From NCBI GenBank assembly GCA_900315315.1, contig OMYT01000033.1, forward strand, positions 1-32,204: a DNA stretch of 32,204 nt, written 5' to 3'. The position numbers and the translations under genes were made by a program. Source of the DNA: an uncultured Eubacteriales bacterium. GTDB lineage: Bacteria > Bacillota > Clostridia > Christensenellales > Aristaeellaceae. The first letter of the stretch is position 1, and each line of letters opens with the position of its first letter. This document shows, one piece after another, positions 1 to 8,800 of this stretch. Under the pieces are notes generated by a model, which was given only the letters and a program-made list of their open reading frames with translations, made no database searches and was not told the origin of the DNA.

Positions 1-86
1 ATTTGCTTCAACATGTCCCGTTCCGTTTTCACGGAATTCCTTTTCCGATTATCGGGAATTCTTTTTCCGATTTTCGGTAAAACCAT
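1..86 (-). CDS. Possible ORF running off the left edge (partial)
   Basis: An ATG at 86-84 overlaps the TAA stop of the 64-codon gene at 86-280 (TAATG), and the frame stays open to the window edge for 28 codons. The visible peptide is very basic and begins MVLPKIGKRIPDN. Part of it is encoded by a 22-bp tandem repeat, which is not a multiple of three, so the same repeat is read in two frames. I do not recognise the product. The overlap suggests translational coupling, but the stretch could equally be decayed sequence behind a truncated transposase gene. Confidence 0.25.
   Translation of the reverse strand, partial: MVLPKIGKRIPDNRKRNSVKTERDMLKQ
34..77. repeat. Two tandem copies of a 22-bp unit
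   Basis: Positions 34-55 and 56-77 are adjacent 22-bp units that each start GAATTC and end TCGG, differing at two positions. Each also contains an inverted CCGA...TCGG element. This kind of short tandem duplication is often seen near ends of mobile elements, but no terminal inverted repeat can be assigned. Confidence 0.7.
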
Positions 87-280
87 TATACGCTACGCAT
101 CATGTAAGTCGGATCGTCTTTACATTGTTTTCCTATGGTCACACGGACAGGATTCGACCTCTTCCCTTCTGGTGAATAAACACGGCCGGTTGTGTAGTAC
201 ACATACCCTGTTCCTTTGATGGTTTTGACCGTCACTCCACCATCCGAAATAGGAATATACACTTTCTGCTGCTGATACAT
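86..280 (-). CDS. Transposase-like N-terminal fragment (64 aa)
   Basis: The peptide contains a VYIPISDGGVTVKT start, a GYVYYTTGRVY segment and an RVTIGKQCKDDPT segment. From memory, this resembles the short beta-rich N-terminal region of DDE transposases common in Clostridia, in which the IGK and DDPT motifs precede the catalytic domain. The catalytic part is absent: the frame stops at 86-88 just after DDPTYMM, where full-length relatives would continue. The start is well supported, because an AGGAGG lies six bases before ATG280, with a promoter and a palindrome just upstream. It is therefore a truncated transposase gene or a small stand-alone regulator of the same fold. The family assignment is recall, not a search result. 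Confidence 0.5.
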   Translation of the reverse strand: MYQQQKVYIPISDGGVTVKTIKGTGYVYYTTGRVYSPEGKRSNPVRVTIGKQCKDDPTYMMRSV

Positions 281-293
281 TGCGGCCTCCTGT

Positions 294-313
294 AGCGGGT
301 TAATTAACCCGCT
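294..313. promoter_or_regulatory. Perfect 20-bp palindrome (candidate operator)
   Basis: The half-site AGCGGGTTAA is followed directly by its reverse complement, giving a gapless 20-bp palindrome. It lies between the -10 box at 316-321 and the AGGAGG of the gene starting at 280, covering the expected transcription start. This is the usual place for a repressor site. The extended half-site AGCGGGTTAATTA recurs at 403-415 and 530-542. Confidence 0.7.
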
Positions 314-315
314 TC

Positions 316-344
316 ATACTACCACAATGCCATTGATCTCGCAA
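316..344 (-). promoter_or_regulatory. Sigma-70-type promoter for the 64-aa gene
   Basis: On the minus strand a -35 box TTGCGA (344-339) and a -10 box TAGTAT (321-316) are separated by exactly 17 bases. Transcription would start near 309, inside the palindrome, giving a leader of about 30 nt before ATG280. Confidence 0.55.
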
Positions 345-359
345 CAGAAAGTATAGTAA

Positions 360-430
360 AATCGCTTTGGCACAAAATCTGGAATAATCCGTCTCACACC
401 AAAGCGGGTTAATTATTTGGAAGTTCACAT
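360..430. repeat. Imperfect ~70-bp direct repeat, copy 1
   Basis: This copy matches 487-557 over about 70 bp with scattered substitutions. It contains a perfect 8-bp inverted repeat, CGCTTTGG (363-370) and CCAAAGCG (399-406), with a 28-nt loop, then the half-palindrome AGCGGGTTAATTA (403-415). It may be a small non-autonomous repeat, a structured RNA or a duplicated regulatory region. No gene was found in it. Confidence 0.7.
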
Positions 431-486
431 TCAATCCTCCGAGAGCGATTTGGGGGATTGAGTCGGAAAACTCATGAGAAGTTAAC

Positions 487-557
487 AATCGCATTGGCAC
501 AAGATCTGGAATGATTCGTCTCATACCAAAGCGGGTTAATTATTCTGAAAGGTCACA
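487..557. repeat. Imperfect ~70-bp direct repeat, copy 2
   Basis: This is the second copy of the repeat at 360-430, starting 127 bp later. It keeps the right arm CCAAAGCG (526-533) and the half-palindrome (530-542). The left arm has one change (CGCATTGG, 490-497). A further CGCTTTGG lies at 601-608, so the arm motif occurs on both sides of this copy. Confidence 0.7.
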
Positions 558-616
558 CTGAAGTTAACATAACAGGTTGTCGATAACATTCATTATCCTG
601 CGCTTTGGAAACCTTC

Positions 617-685
617 TCATCCAACGCTTCTGCGGTAATCTGCCTTCCCCTGCGTTTCTGTCCACATAGCGATTACCCTCTTCAT
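617..685 (-). CDS. Short ORF behind a strong promoter, probably a frameshifted relic
   Basis: ATG685 opens a 22-codon ORF starting MKRVIAMWTETQGK; the internal ATG at codon 7 has a GAGGG ribosome site. In the next frame the DNA continues as QITAEALDEKVSKAQ and stops at 553-555. Such helical, charged text is like small coiled-coil proteins of conjugative elements, so one indel may have split a small gene of about 45 codons. I cannot name a family, and a leader peptide is the alternative. Confidence 0.25.
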   Translation of the reverse strand: MKRVIAMWTETQGKADYRRSVG

Positions 686-697
686 TGGTTTTGCAAC

Positions 698-726
698 ATA
701 GTACAATCATTCGGGAGACTTGTCAA
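698..726 (-). promoter_or_regulatory. Strong consensus promoter reading left
   Basis: On the minus strand, a perfect TTGACA (726-721) is followed after 17 bases by TACTAT (703-698). It is the best consensus promoter in the left part of the window. It reads into the short ORF at 685 and then the repeat region. The gene at 796 ends upstream of it, so it starts a new transcription unit. Confidence 0.7.
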
Positions 727-795
727 ACGGGTTGCGTTCACACTCAAAATCCATGAATCAGGGTTTTCATATACTTTCTTCCGTTGGAAAAATCT

Positions 796-1884
796 CTATT
801 TCACGTCTACAGAAACGGGGGCAACGGTTTCAATGACAGAATATAACAGAATGTTTTCATCCTTCAGATAGTCTTTTGTCCACCATTGCTTTAGAACGTC
901 TGGACCATCAAAATCTTTGATCTGATAAACATCGATATGATCTATTTCAATCGTTTTATCCGTATTATTCGTGAAACGAAACTCTATGTTCTGCAAATCT
1001 TCCGGCAGGCTAAAAGAATAAGAGATTCCCTTTTCTTCAATATGGATTTCTTCCGGTATCAATCTCGTACCTTCTATATATACATCAATCGTGTTTTTAT
1101 CCAATTTATCAAAATAATTTCCAAAGTATTCAACATGATAATCTCCTTTGTCTAATGGTATATACGGTCCATATTGCAACACACCGGTTCTAACCAATAA
1201 TGGGTTGGTAATTGAATCAGAATCGGATGTTCTAAGCCTAATAGGCTGAATTACAAGATATGGAGTATTCTCAATAGTTGACTGAAGCTCTTCATATGAA
1301 TCAACATAGGAAATAATTCTGTCTCTACTCAAATTCTCAATTTCGGGAAGATCTTTTTCATCACCATTGGTAATGATGCGAACCTCTTTACACTCATAAA
1401 GAAAATCGGGACCTAATCGTTTAACACTATTAGGCAGATATAAATACTTTAACCGAGGACAATCTCTAACTGCCCCATTGCTGATTCGTTTAACTTCTGA
1501 GCCGACCCAAAGGGAGGTAAGATAATCCATTTCAGAAATCACTTTATAACCAATTTCTGTAATCCCGTCGCCTAAAATCAGATGAGTGACTTCATCCCCG
1601 AGAATATCATTATACCTCAGAAGACTTTCAAAATCATCCTGATCAAGCTTTCCATTTCCACCGATATAAATGATATCATCTTTGGTTTTGAACAGGAAAA
1701 GACTCTCGTTATCTAAACGCAAATTGCTTTGCTTAATCCAGTTGCTAACAGTCAGCGGAGAAGTTGTAGGTAATGCTTCCTCAGAACTTTTAGTTGGCGT
1801 GCGTGGTATAGTCAGATATATTATTATACCAAAACAGCAAATCATCAGTATCAGGAGTATCCATTTTCCCGAATCCTTTTTCAT
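796..1884 (-). CDS. Membrane-anchored leucine-rich-repeat (BspA-like) protein
   Basis: This is a 362-residue protein of unknown function. Residues 9-27 form one hydrophobic segment after a short positive N-terminus (MKKDSGKW), so the rest is probably outside the cell on an N-terminal anchor. Residues of about 60-185 carry irregular leucine-rich-like units (LTSLWVGSEVKRI, LKYLYLPNSVKRL), as in BspA/LRR_5 surface proteins. The C-terminal half is predicted mainly beta. The start overlaps the previous stop (TAATG) after a GAAGGAAG site, so it is translationally coupled to the DUF4956 gene and belongs to the CotH/VTC unit. Its role there, perhaps recognition or scaffolding at the surface, is inference. 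Confidence 0.7.
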   Translation of the reverse strand: MKKDSGKWILLILMICCFGIIIYLTIPRTPTKSSEEALPTTSPLTVSNWIKQSNLRLDNESLFLFKTKDDIIYIGGNGKLDQDDFESLLRYNDILGDEVTHLILGDGITEIGYKVISEMDYLTSLWVGSEVKRISNGAVRDCPRLKYLYLPNSVKRLGPDFLYECKEVRIITNGDEKDLPEIENLSRDRIISYVDSYEELQSTIENTPYLVIQPIRLRTSDSDSITNPLLVRTGVLQYGPYIPLDKGDYHVEYFGNYFDKLDKNTIDVYIEGTRLIPEEIHIEEKGISYSFSLPEDLQNIEFRFTNNTDKTIEIDHIDVYQIKDFDGPDVLKQWWTKDYLKDENILLYSVIETVAPVSVDVK

Positions 1885-2558
1885 TACTCTACACTTCCTT
1901 CCTGTATCAGGATGGAAACATCATGATAATCACCATTTTGTTTTAAATCAGCAATTAAGCTTTCACTGTCTTTTATTTTTCGAACTTCAATAATCAGATT
2001 GACATCATCATTATGAACGCTTTCGGTTCTGATTCTGAACCAACTCACATTCTTGTTCAAAATTCTTTTGAGTTCTTCAGTATCATAGGGATATCTGCCG
2101 TCCAGGACTAAAAGCTTATTACGGGAGATACCAGGAATTTCATCGGAAAGCAGAATAGCAATCCCCAGAATTAATGTCAGCGGAACAGCAATATAATAGA
2201 TACCGGCTCCGCATATTATTCCAACAGAAATCGACCAGAACAGAAACACAAGATCCAGAGGATTCTTGATAGCAGTCCGGAAACGGACGATGGAAAGAGC
2301 ACCAACCATTCCAAGAGAAACAACAACACTGGATTGAATCGTCAAAATGACAGAAACCGTTATTACTGAAAGGGCCATCAATGATACAGCAAATTCTTTA
2401 GAAAAAAAATATTTTCTGGATTTGAAGTAATAAACTATGCAAATGACAATAGAAATCAATAAGCAAACGCACATGGCGGTTACAGCATACTGAAAAGTGA
2501 TCTCATTGTTTGCATACGAATTAAGGAATCCCTTTTTAATAATATCACCAAAGCTCAT
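1884..2558 (-). CDS. DUF4956 family membrane protein
   Basis: The 224 residues include four or five hydrophobic segments between about 25 and 140 (VTAMCVCLLISIVICIVYYF, then segments around 55-75, 100-120 and 120-140), followed by a soluble C-terminal domain of about 80 residues. The conserved core SLGMVGALSIVRFRTAIKNP with the following DLVFLFWSISVGI is the hallmark of DUF4956. These proteins are repeatedly found beside VTC-domain and CotH-like genes, as here. The biochemical role is not known; membrane transport or polymer handling is a guess. ATG2558 has TAGGAGG eight bases upstream and overlaps the VTC gene by 14 bp. Confidence 0.85.
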   Translation of the reverse strand: MSFGDIIKKGFLNSYANNEITFQYAVTAMCVCLLISIVICIVYYFKSRKYFFSKEFAVSLMALSVITVSVILTIQSSVVVSLGMVGALSIVRFRTAIKNPLDLVFLFWSISVGIICGAGIYYIAVPLTLILGIAILLSDEIPGISRNKLLVLDGRYPYDTEELKRILNKNVSWFRIRTESVHNDDVNLIIEVRKIKDSESLIADLKQNGDYHDVSILIQEGSVE

Positions 2559-3276
2559 AAACGTTTCCTCCTAAGGCTTTGCGCCCCAAATAGAATTTTG
2601 AGAAAGTACTTTGCTGCAAATGTCCATCTTCGATCAAATGGTAAATCACATCGGGTAAATAATCATCCCACTTGACTTCCAGAATGTGATATCCGGTAGG
2701 CAGTACAGCTACTCGGGAGATATCTTTATCAAAAAGGCAATCAAACTGTCTGCTGGCGCAAATATTACGATCAAAAGTGATTCGAACATTTCCCAAGTGA
2801 CAGACAAAGGGTTTACGAACATATTCACCAAGCATAACCGGCTTAAGGAGTCCTGTGCGACTCTGAACGATCCAGTCATTCAGCAATGGGTGGTAACCCA
2901 TATATGAACCAATATGTTTATGATCACCAGAAAGCATTAGTTCACAGATTTCGGGCGTAATGATACAGACATCTTTACCAGTCATGCTGCTTTTTTTTCT
3001 TTTCCGTTCCAGTGAGATACGACCTGCGGATTGGTTGTAAATCCGAATCCTGTATTTTTCCCGAGGATCTACACCGTCTTCGTTTTCAAAGAAACATGTA
3101 TGACGATAATCATCAAAATACACACTTCGAATTACATACTCACCGTTAAGGTCTGCATAAGGATCACGCTTCATTGTTCTGGATATTTTTGACTCTATGA
3201 TAAACATTGCAGATTCGGAACAGATATATTTTAATTCATGGCGATATTTCTCTTGTGCGAATACCCTAACCTTCAA
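2545..3276 (-). CDS. VTC-domain protein (polyphosphate polymerase-like)
   Basis: The 243-residue protein matches the VTC/CYTH-like tunnel fold that in yeast Vtc4 polymerises polyphosphate from ATP. Visible motifs are the N-terminal KYRHELKY (10-17), VIRSVYFDD, EKYRIRIYN, SLERKRKK, the beta strand RITFDRNI and ILEVKWDDYLPD, which supply the lysine/arginine and acidic residues lining the tunnel. It has no SPX domain and no membrane segment. Translation probably starts at a TTG at 3276 that overlaps the CotH stop (TTGA), with GGTGAG just upstream. Substrate and activity in bacteria are not established, so polyphosphate synthesis is inference from the family. Confidence 0.85.
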   Translation of the reverse strand: MKVRVFAQEKYRHELKYICSESAMFIIESKISRTMKRDPYADLNGEYVIRSVYFDDYRHTCFFENEDGVDPREKYRIRIYNQSAGRISLERKRKKSSMTGKDVCIITPEICELMLSGDHKHIGSYMGYHPLLNDWIVQSRTGLLKPVMLGEYVRKPFVCHLGNVRITFDRNICASRQFDCLFDKDISRVAVLPTGYHILEVKWDDYLPDVIYHLIEDGHLQQSTFSKFYLGRKALGGNVYELW

Positions 3277-4964
3277 TTTTGCTCACCATATTTTCCCATA
3301 ATATAATCATACCTTAAAGCAAAAAAATCCCTGATGTCTTCACATCCGTCGATAAAGAGATCAATTGCCTGACTTCCACGAAAACGTACATATTCATTTC
3401 GCATCACATCACACATTTTGTTTTCATAATCATTTATAAAATGATTAATCCTGACTGGATTAAGATGATTACAAGCCAATTTAATCAGTCTATTGAAAAA
3501 TAAAGATTTGAATTCGTCATTTTCCATCAAACTTGCAAACATGGCATCCATATTAATAGCACGTTGAACAGAATCAGTGGCTGCCTCTTTTGTATTCATA
3601 GATAAATTGACATCATAAACAATCCAACGCCAACGTGTATCGGTATATTTGCCTGTTTGCCTATATCGTGTGCGCCACAAATTGTAATTATTTCTGGGCC
3701 AATCCATATTCGCAATATAAATCTCCAATGCATAATAATCTATATAACTATTGATATCAATGAGTTCTTTTGCTTTCTGATAATTATCGGCTTCACACAT
3801 ATCATGGGAGATTATATATTCCTTCATATCAAGATAAGTATCCAAATCTATATTTTCTCCAACTTCGATATATCCATTCTTGATCTCAATAATCTCATTT
3901 TTATTGATGTTATACTTCGCTTGAAAAAATTCCTTTTCATATCGAGGTGTCAACCAATAGAATCCCCAGTATTCTCCATCTAAAAAAAGAGCTATTGGAA
4001 TAAATGTTCTAGTGGTAATTTCTAAATCTTTACAAAGTGAATTAACCAGATAATCGTTTAGTTTTGTTTGCATGCTATGTGCTCCAGAATACAAGGTAAT
4101 ACTACATGCATTCCAATTAAACAAATTATTTATCTCCGAAAAAGAGCTGTTAATTCCATATTCCTTTCTAGAAAACAAATTTAAACTTTTGGGAAGCAGA
4201 CCTCGACTAGAACCACCTTGGATTCTAACACCAAAATTGCCTGTAAGAATCAAATTTCTATGTTGATCGAATAAAAATACACTTGCTTCTCGTTCCCAAT
4301 TACGACCGCGTTGCGTATAATTCGCTGGCCACCATCCCCAATTTAGCGTTAAAGGCAATTTATTATCCTTGACACTTTCATTAAAGCAATTTCCCAAAAC
4401 ATATATCCCTGTTTCACTGTCAAATAGATTTATTGGGTCTGTAGTAATTGTCATGATAAAAACATTATATCCTTTTTTTTCATCATATCCGACAAAATAT
4501 ACAGCACTAGTTTCTTCAGAAATGTTATTCGCATTATCTATCGCAACAGCTCGCACAATTGTAGTTTTGTCTATTTGGCTTACTGGGATATGATATCCGT
4601 GTTTGTTATATAAGGAGACATCTTTAGATTCCTTTAACTCAAGGCAAACATCATCATACATGCAATATTTGTTTATGTTTTTTGTTGCATCTTCAATAAG
4701 TATGGGGCCTTCGTAGTGGATACTATGATTATTCGGCTTTGAACCATCAAGAGTATAATAAATTTCCCCATATTCACTATTCATTGACAATAAGAATGGT
4801 TTATTATAGAACCCTGATTCCATAGAGAAATCCACTGATAGTTCAGCAAATGCAGTTGTAGCTATTATCACAAAAAACAATAAACAACCAAATCCCCATA
4901 CAATCCAACATTGTTTCTTTGCCATAACTACAAATTGAGAATCTTTTTGATCTGTTTCCATCAT
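3273..4964 (-). CDS. CotH kinase-family protein with N-terminal anchor and chitobiase-like domain
   Basis: Numbering here is from the first possible ATG (4982). Residues 25-47 form a membrane anchor or signal. About 55-165 resemble a chitobiase C-terminal (CHB_HEX) fold, with IYYTLDGSKP and TIVRAVAIDN. About 170-540 form the CotH kinase domain, with the glycine-rich VRIQGGSSRG (252-261), basic PKSLNLFSR, NMDWPRNNYN (425-434) and WRWIVYDVNL (451-460) holding the likely catalytic aspartates. CotH of Bacillus phosphorylates spore coat proteins; this extracellular form may phosphorylate a surface protein. I chose ATG4964 because AAAGGA precedes it; 4982 is possible. The gene is distinctly AT-richer than its neighbours, which hints at transfer. 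Confidence 0.85.
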   Translation of the reverse strand: MMETDQKDSQFVVMAKKQCWIVWGFGCLLFFVIIATTAFAELSVDFSMESGFYNKPFLLSMNSEYGEIYYTLDGSKPNNHSIHYEGPILIEDATKNINKYCMYDDVCLELKESKDVSLYNKHGYHIPVSQIDKTTIVRAVAIDNANNISEETSAVYFVGYDEKKGYNVFIMTITTDPINLFDSETGIYVLGNCFNESVKDNKLPLTLNWGWWPANYTQRGRNWEREASVFLFDQHRNLILTGNFGVRIQGGSSRGLLPKSLNLFSRKEYGINSSFSEINNLFNWNACSITLYSGAHSMQTKLNDYLVNSLCKDLEITTRTFIPIALFLDGEYWGFYWLTPRYEKEFFQAKYNINKNEIIEIKNGYIEVGENIDLDTYLDMKEYIISHDMCEADNYQKAKELIDINSYIDYYALEIYIANMDWPRNNYNLWRTRYRQTGKYTDTRWRWIVYDVNLSMNTKEAATDSVQRAINMDAMFASLMENDEFKSLFFNRLIKLACNHLNPVRINHFINDYENKMCDVMRNEYVRFRGSQAIDLFIDGCEDIRDFFALRYDYIMGKYGEQN

Positions 4965-5073
4965 TCTTTTCCTTTTACTCATATTATCATAAGCTCTTCA
5001 GTGGATGCTTTCCTAACGTTTCTTCACGATTGGAACTGAAAGCGAGAATTATACAAGATATACATACAATTCT

Positions 5074-5520
5074 TCAGCAGTTTTCATTTACCCTGTCCTT
5101 ATAAATCCATATTTTTCTTGAAAGATAATTCCAAACAAATACAATCCCTGTCGATAATACCTTTGCCCCGGTCTTTAACAGACCTTCATTCATTCCGATG
5201 ACATCAACAAAAAGATACATCAATATCAGATTAAAACCCAAGCCAATTGCACTGACGAAAAAAACCAGGAAGATTTCCTTTGCTTTATCATCTTTATACG
5301 CGCTATTCTTAAATGTAAATGTACGTCCTAAAAACCAATTAACCAGTGTCGCCACAATAAATGCAATAATTGTTGCAAGGAGGTACGGCACACCAATCCG
5401 ATCCATCAGAAAGAACGTGAGCCATTCAACAATAGCAGCAACTCCGCCAACGCCAAAATAAGAAAGGAATTGTTTAATATTTTCGGAGGAAAAGATCTTA
5501 CTCACATACTCTTCCTCCAT
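5074..5520 (-). CDS. GtrA family membrane protein
   Basis: This 148-residue protein has four predicted membrane helices. The GtrA signatures are QFLSYFGVGGVAAIVEWL near the N-terminus and ATLVNWFLGRTFTFKN in the middle. GtrA-like proteins are thought to flip undecaprenyl-phosphate-linked sugars, or to assist their transfer, so it fits the end of a polysaccharide locus. The ATG at 5520 overlaps the stop of the preceding GalU remnant (TAATG), which decides the start over an in-frame ATG 18 bases upstream. Its glycosyltransferase partner is not obvious; the adjacent multi-domain glycosyltransferase is the nearest candidate. Confidence 0.85.
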   Translation of the reverse strand: MEEEYVSKIFSSENIKQFLSYFGVGGVAAIVEWLTFFLMDRIGVPYLLATIIAFIVATLVNWFLGRTFTFKNSAYKDDKAKEIFLVFFVSAIGLGFNLILMYLFVDVIGMNEGLLKTGAKVLSTGIVFVWNYLSRKIWIYKDRVNENC

Positions 5521-5879
5521 TACAAACAATATTGCCACATGGTTTCGCGATAGGCATCTGGTAATCCGATATCAAAGGACTTACCGTTCGGAACAAAAGC
5601 ATACATGCCATACTTTTCACAAACAGCATCCAAGGCGGCGGTCAGGCCGTACTCTTTTCCTTCCGATGGTTTTTCTTCCTGTCGGATTTGTTTATCCAGT
5701 TCACTATATACTTCAGGAGTCAATACATACTGTCCGAAAGTGGCATAGTATTTCTCTGTTCCATGTTTGTCGCGTACACTCAAATACTCCTTTGCATAAT
5801 CGTCCGTCGGTTTTTCCACCATACTGTCAACTTTCATCAAAGTCTCAGTATTGTGCTTCATTATACTCTGATAATACAT
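5520..5879 (-). pseudogene. C-terminal remnant of a GalU-type nucleotidyltransferase
   Basis: The 119-residue reading frame matches only the last third of UTP-glucose-1-phosphate uridylyltransferases. VDSMVEKPTDDYA, ATFGQYVLTPEVYSEL, GLTAALDAVCEKYGMYAF and NGKSFDIGLPDAYRE align with the GalU segment running from the VEKP strand to the C-terminus. The nucleotide-binding N-terminus with GxGTR is missing and its place is taken by the glycosyltransferase gene, which overlaps by about 35 bp. It cannot be catalytic alone. The frame is intact and still coupled to gtrA by TAATG, so it may be kept for coupling. Start at 5879 or 5861 is uncertain. Confidence 0.75.
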
Positions 5880-8800
5880 TTAGATAGAGATCCTGGAAAA
5901 ACTGCGCCGTGCGATACCAGTTATGGGCGTCAATATATTCCGCTGATTTTTCAGTATATCTGTTTTGTTCTTCCGTGTTTTTTGCCAATTCGAGAATCGC
6001 CTGGCTGATCAACTGAGGTTCTGCCTTGTCAATTTGTTTGGTAAACGCTTTGAATTCGTCAAAGATCTTTTGTTTGGTCGTAATCGTCGGCCTTCTCGCA
6101 GCCAGACAAAAACGAGTCGCACCGCTTGCCGACTCCATGCTGGGCTTATAAGTCATACACATCATATCACAAGCGTGGAGCAATCTCATGGACTCATCGT
6201 TTGTCAGGTATTTTGTTTCCATGTGTACATGATCCTTTAGTCCCAGCCTGTCAATTTCATTCCGACATTCAATCAGGTATTCGGATGATTCAGCTGCTTC
6301 ATGTAAAGAACATACGGGTATATAGATTGCGTCGGGATAATTCTGAAGAACAGCTGGCATTGCCTGTATAATCTCTTTGATACCTTTATGAGGAAGCAGA
6401 AAACCATAAGAACCCAACACGAAAGAAGATTTAATCCCAAGCCGCTCTTTTGCATAAGACACAGGAATGAACGGATACTGCAATTGTCCAAGAAGAATAA
6501 TATGAATCCTCTCTTTGTTCACGCCAAATGAAACGAGGCGATCAAAATCATCCTGTTGATGGACCACAATAGCATCACACTGATTCAGGGAAGGGACAAT
6601 CTGCTTCAGGCTAACTGTCTTTCCTAGTACCTTCGCGTCTGCTGTTTTATGAAAAGTAATGATAACGTGTTTCCCGGATTCTTTGATTGCTCCGATACAA
6701 CCTGTAAGGTTCTTCAATGAGAAAAAACCGAAATTAAATTGGAAATGGACTATCTCCCTGTCTGACTGGACCAGTTCTTTTGTCAGTTCACCAAGATCGT
6801 CTTCAAACACATTTTTCCACAATCTTTTCTCAACAAATTCCTCATCCGGACGGATCAGTTCAACTCCGCTGTTAGGATAAATCCTGTAATCTGCAATGCG
6901 CTCGGATGCTTCCACTTCCATTCTTGTATATTCTGCAATGCCGCATTTATTATTCCATGTTGTGACCATTCCAACCTTTGGTATTCGCTGTTTTTTCTCA
7001 ACGTTCCGCATAAAGGAATACCAGCGATCCGCAACTGCTTTCCATGTAAAACGAGTCGAAATCAGGTCATAGGCATTCTGAATCTTTCTTTCTGTCTCAG
7101 CATCTCTGCCACGATCGACAAAGTGTTGCATTTGTTTCATGAGGTCTTCCTTGTCAGGTTCAGCCCATAAGGAAACATGATTTTCATCACCGGTCGTGAC
7201 ATGTGTTTTAGCAGGAACCATTTTATAACCAACAAGCAAAGCAGTATCCTTGTTACAGAAATCTGCCATACCAGTATTTGGCGAAACAATAACCGGAATC
7301 TTTGCCAGCATAGCTTCAGCAACCGGTAATCCGAATCCTTCACCCCGGGCTACGGAGACATAGCAGTCCGCAGCCTTGTATAAAGATTCCAATTTATCCT
7401 GTTTCAGATCCTTGTTGATCCATTCGACTTCCGGGGCATTTTCATGCGCTTCGAGAAGTTCCTTCAGGATTTTTTCGACTTCATTGTGTGGGTTAGGAAA
7501 TGTCTTCAGCACAAGGCAGACATCATCATCCCCGGTAAACGTTTCGAAATAAGCCTCGAGTAGAATATCAACACCCTTACGCGGAAACGCTGAACTGATG
7601 TGCAGAAACTTGATATGTTTTTTTGTTTTTACTGGATAGGGTTTAAGCGAGTTAAAATCATGACTGAATTCAACTCCATTTCCCATTGTCCTGACAGGTA
7701 TTTTTATTCCACATTCAATTAATTGCTTTGTCACATAATCTGACGTTGTTCCGATGCCATCCAGAAATATGTTAAAATTCTCTATGTACTCATCGGGAAT
7801 AATACTTTCTTCCCAACCAAATGACTGAAAATTCAACCCGCCCCTAACATCATTTACCCGTGGAGGATACATGTTTCGGATTGTCACATCCGGATAAGAA
7901 CATTTAGCAGACTTTTTCCAGAGTCTCTTGGCGTGTTCCTTGTCTTCCAGGTCTTTTTCTTTCGGCTGATAATCTCCCGGCCCCTCTGTACAGTAAATCG
8001 ACACGTCAGCTTTTCCCTGATCATCCAGTGCTTCCGCAAGCTTTCTGTTGACAATCGCCAGGCTGTAAGATGTTTCGAAGGGACCTTGCATCTGAACAGA
8101 CCATTTGCGGGAGTTGTTTATTGTGTTTGCAACCGCGTTCTTTACGATAGTTCCTGTTTCAATACTGTCCAGTTCCCTGATTCTCTTTTTTTGCCGTTCA
8201 ATGACAGGTTCTCTTAATTCTTTGTTTGTGACCAGCTCATCCAACATAGCAGCCAGCATGCCATAATTTTTTTTGTTTGCGATAATTCCCGCGCCGTTCA
8301 TGGTTTCGGGAATTGCGCTTGACCGAAACGCCAGTACCGGCACATTCATTTTCATGGCTTCCAGCAATGGTACACCAAAGCCTTCATGCATACTCATGCA
8401 AAAGAAAACAGAAGCAGTTTGATAATATGTTTTTAATTCACATTCCGACACCTTGCCGGATATCAATACAGAATCACTGATTTTTAATTGTTTAACGAGA
8501 TTCCTGATTTCTTCAACATATCCGGACATACCGGTATCGCCGACAAGAATCAGTCTGCTGTTTGGGTTGAAGCACTGTTGATATACAGCAAAAGCTTTTA
8601 CAAGATCCTTCTGGCATTTATTCCATACAATTCGTCCCACAAACAAAATATTGGTTCTGTTTTTCAGTTCCTCAGCCAGCTTCAAATCAATCTCGGTCTG
8701 ATCAAATCTATCAAGAGAGACATGTACCGGAAGCACATCTATGCAATCCCTGCTGCCCATATGAATTAAGTCGCGTCGATTATAATTAGAATCAGCAATG

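Noticed and set aside
360-557. CRISPR array
   Set aside because: Only two ~70-bp imperfect repeats, which are too long and too few, with no cas genes nearby.
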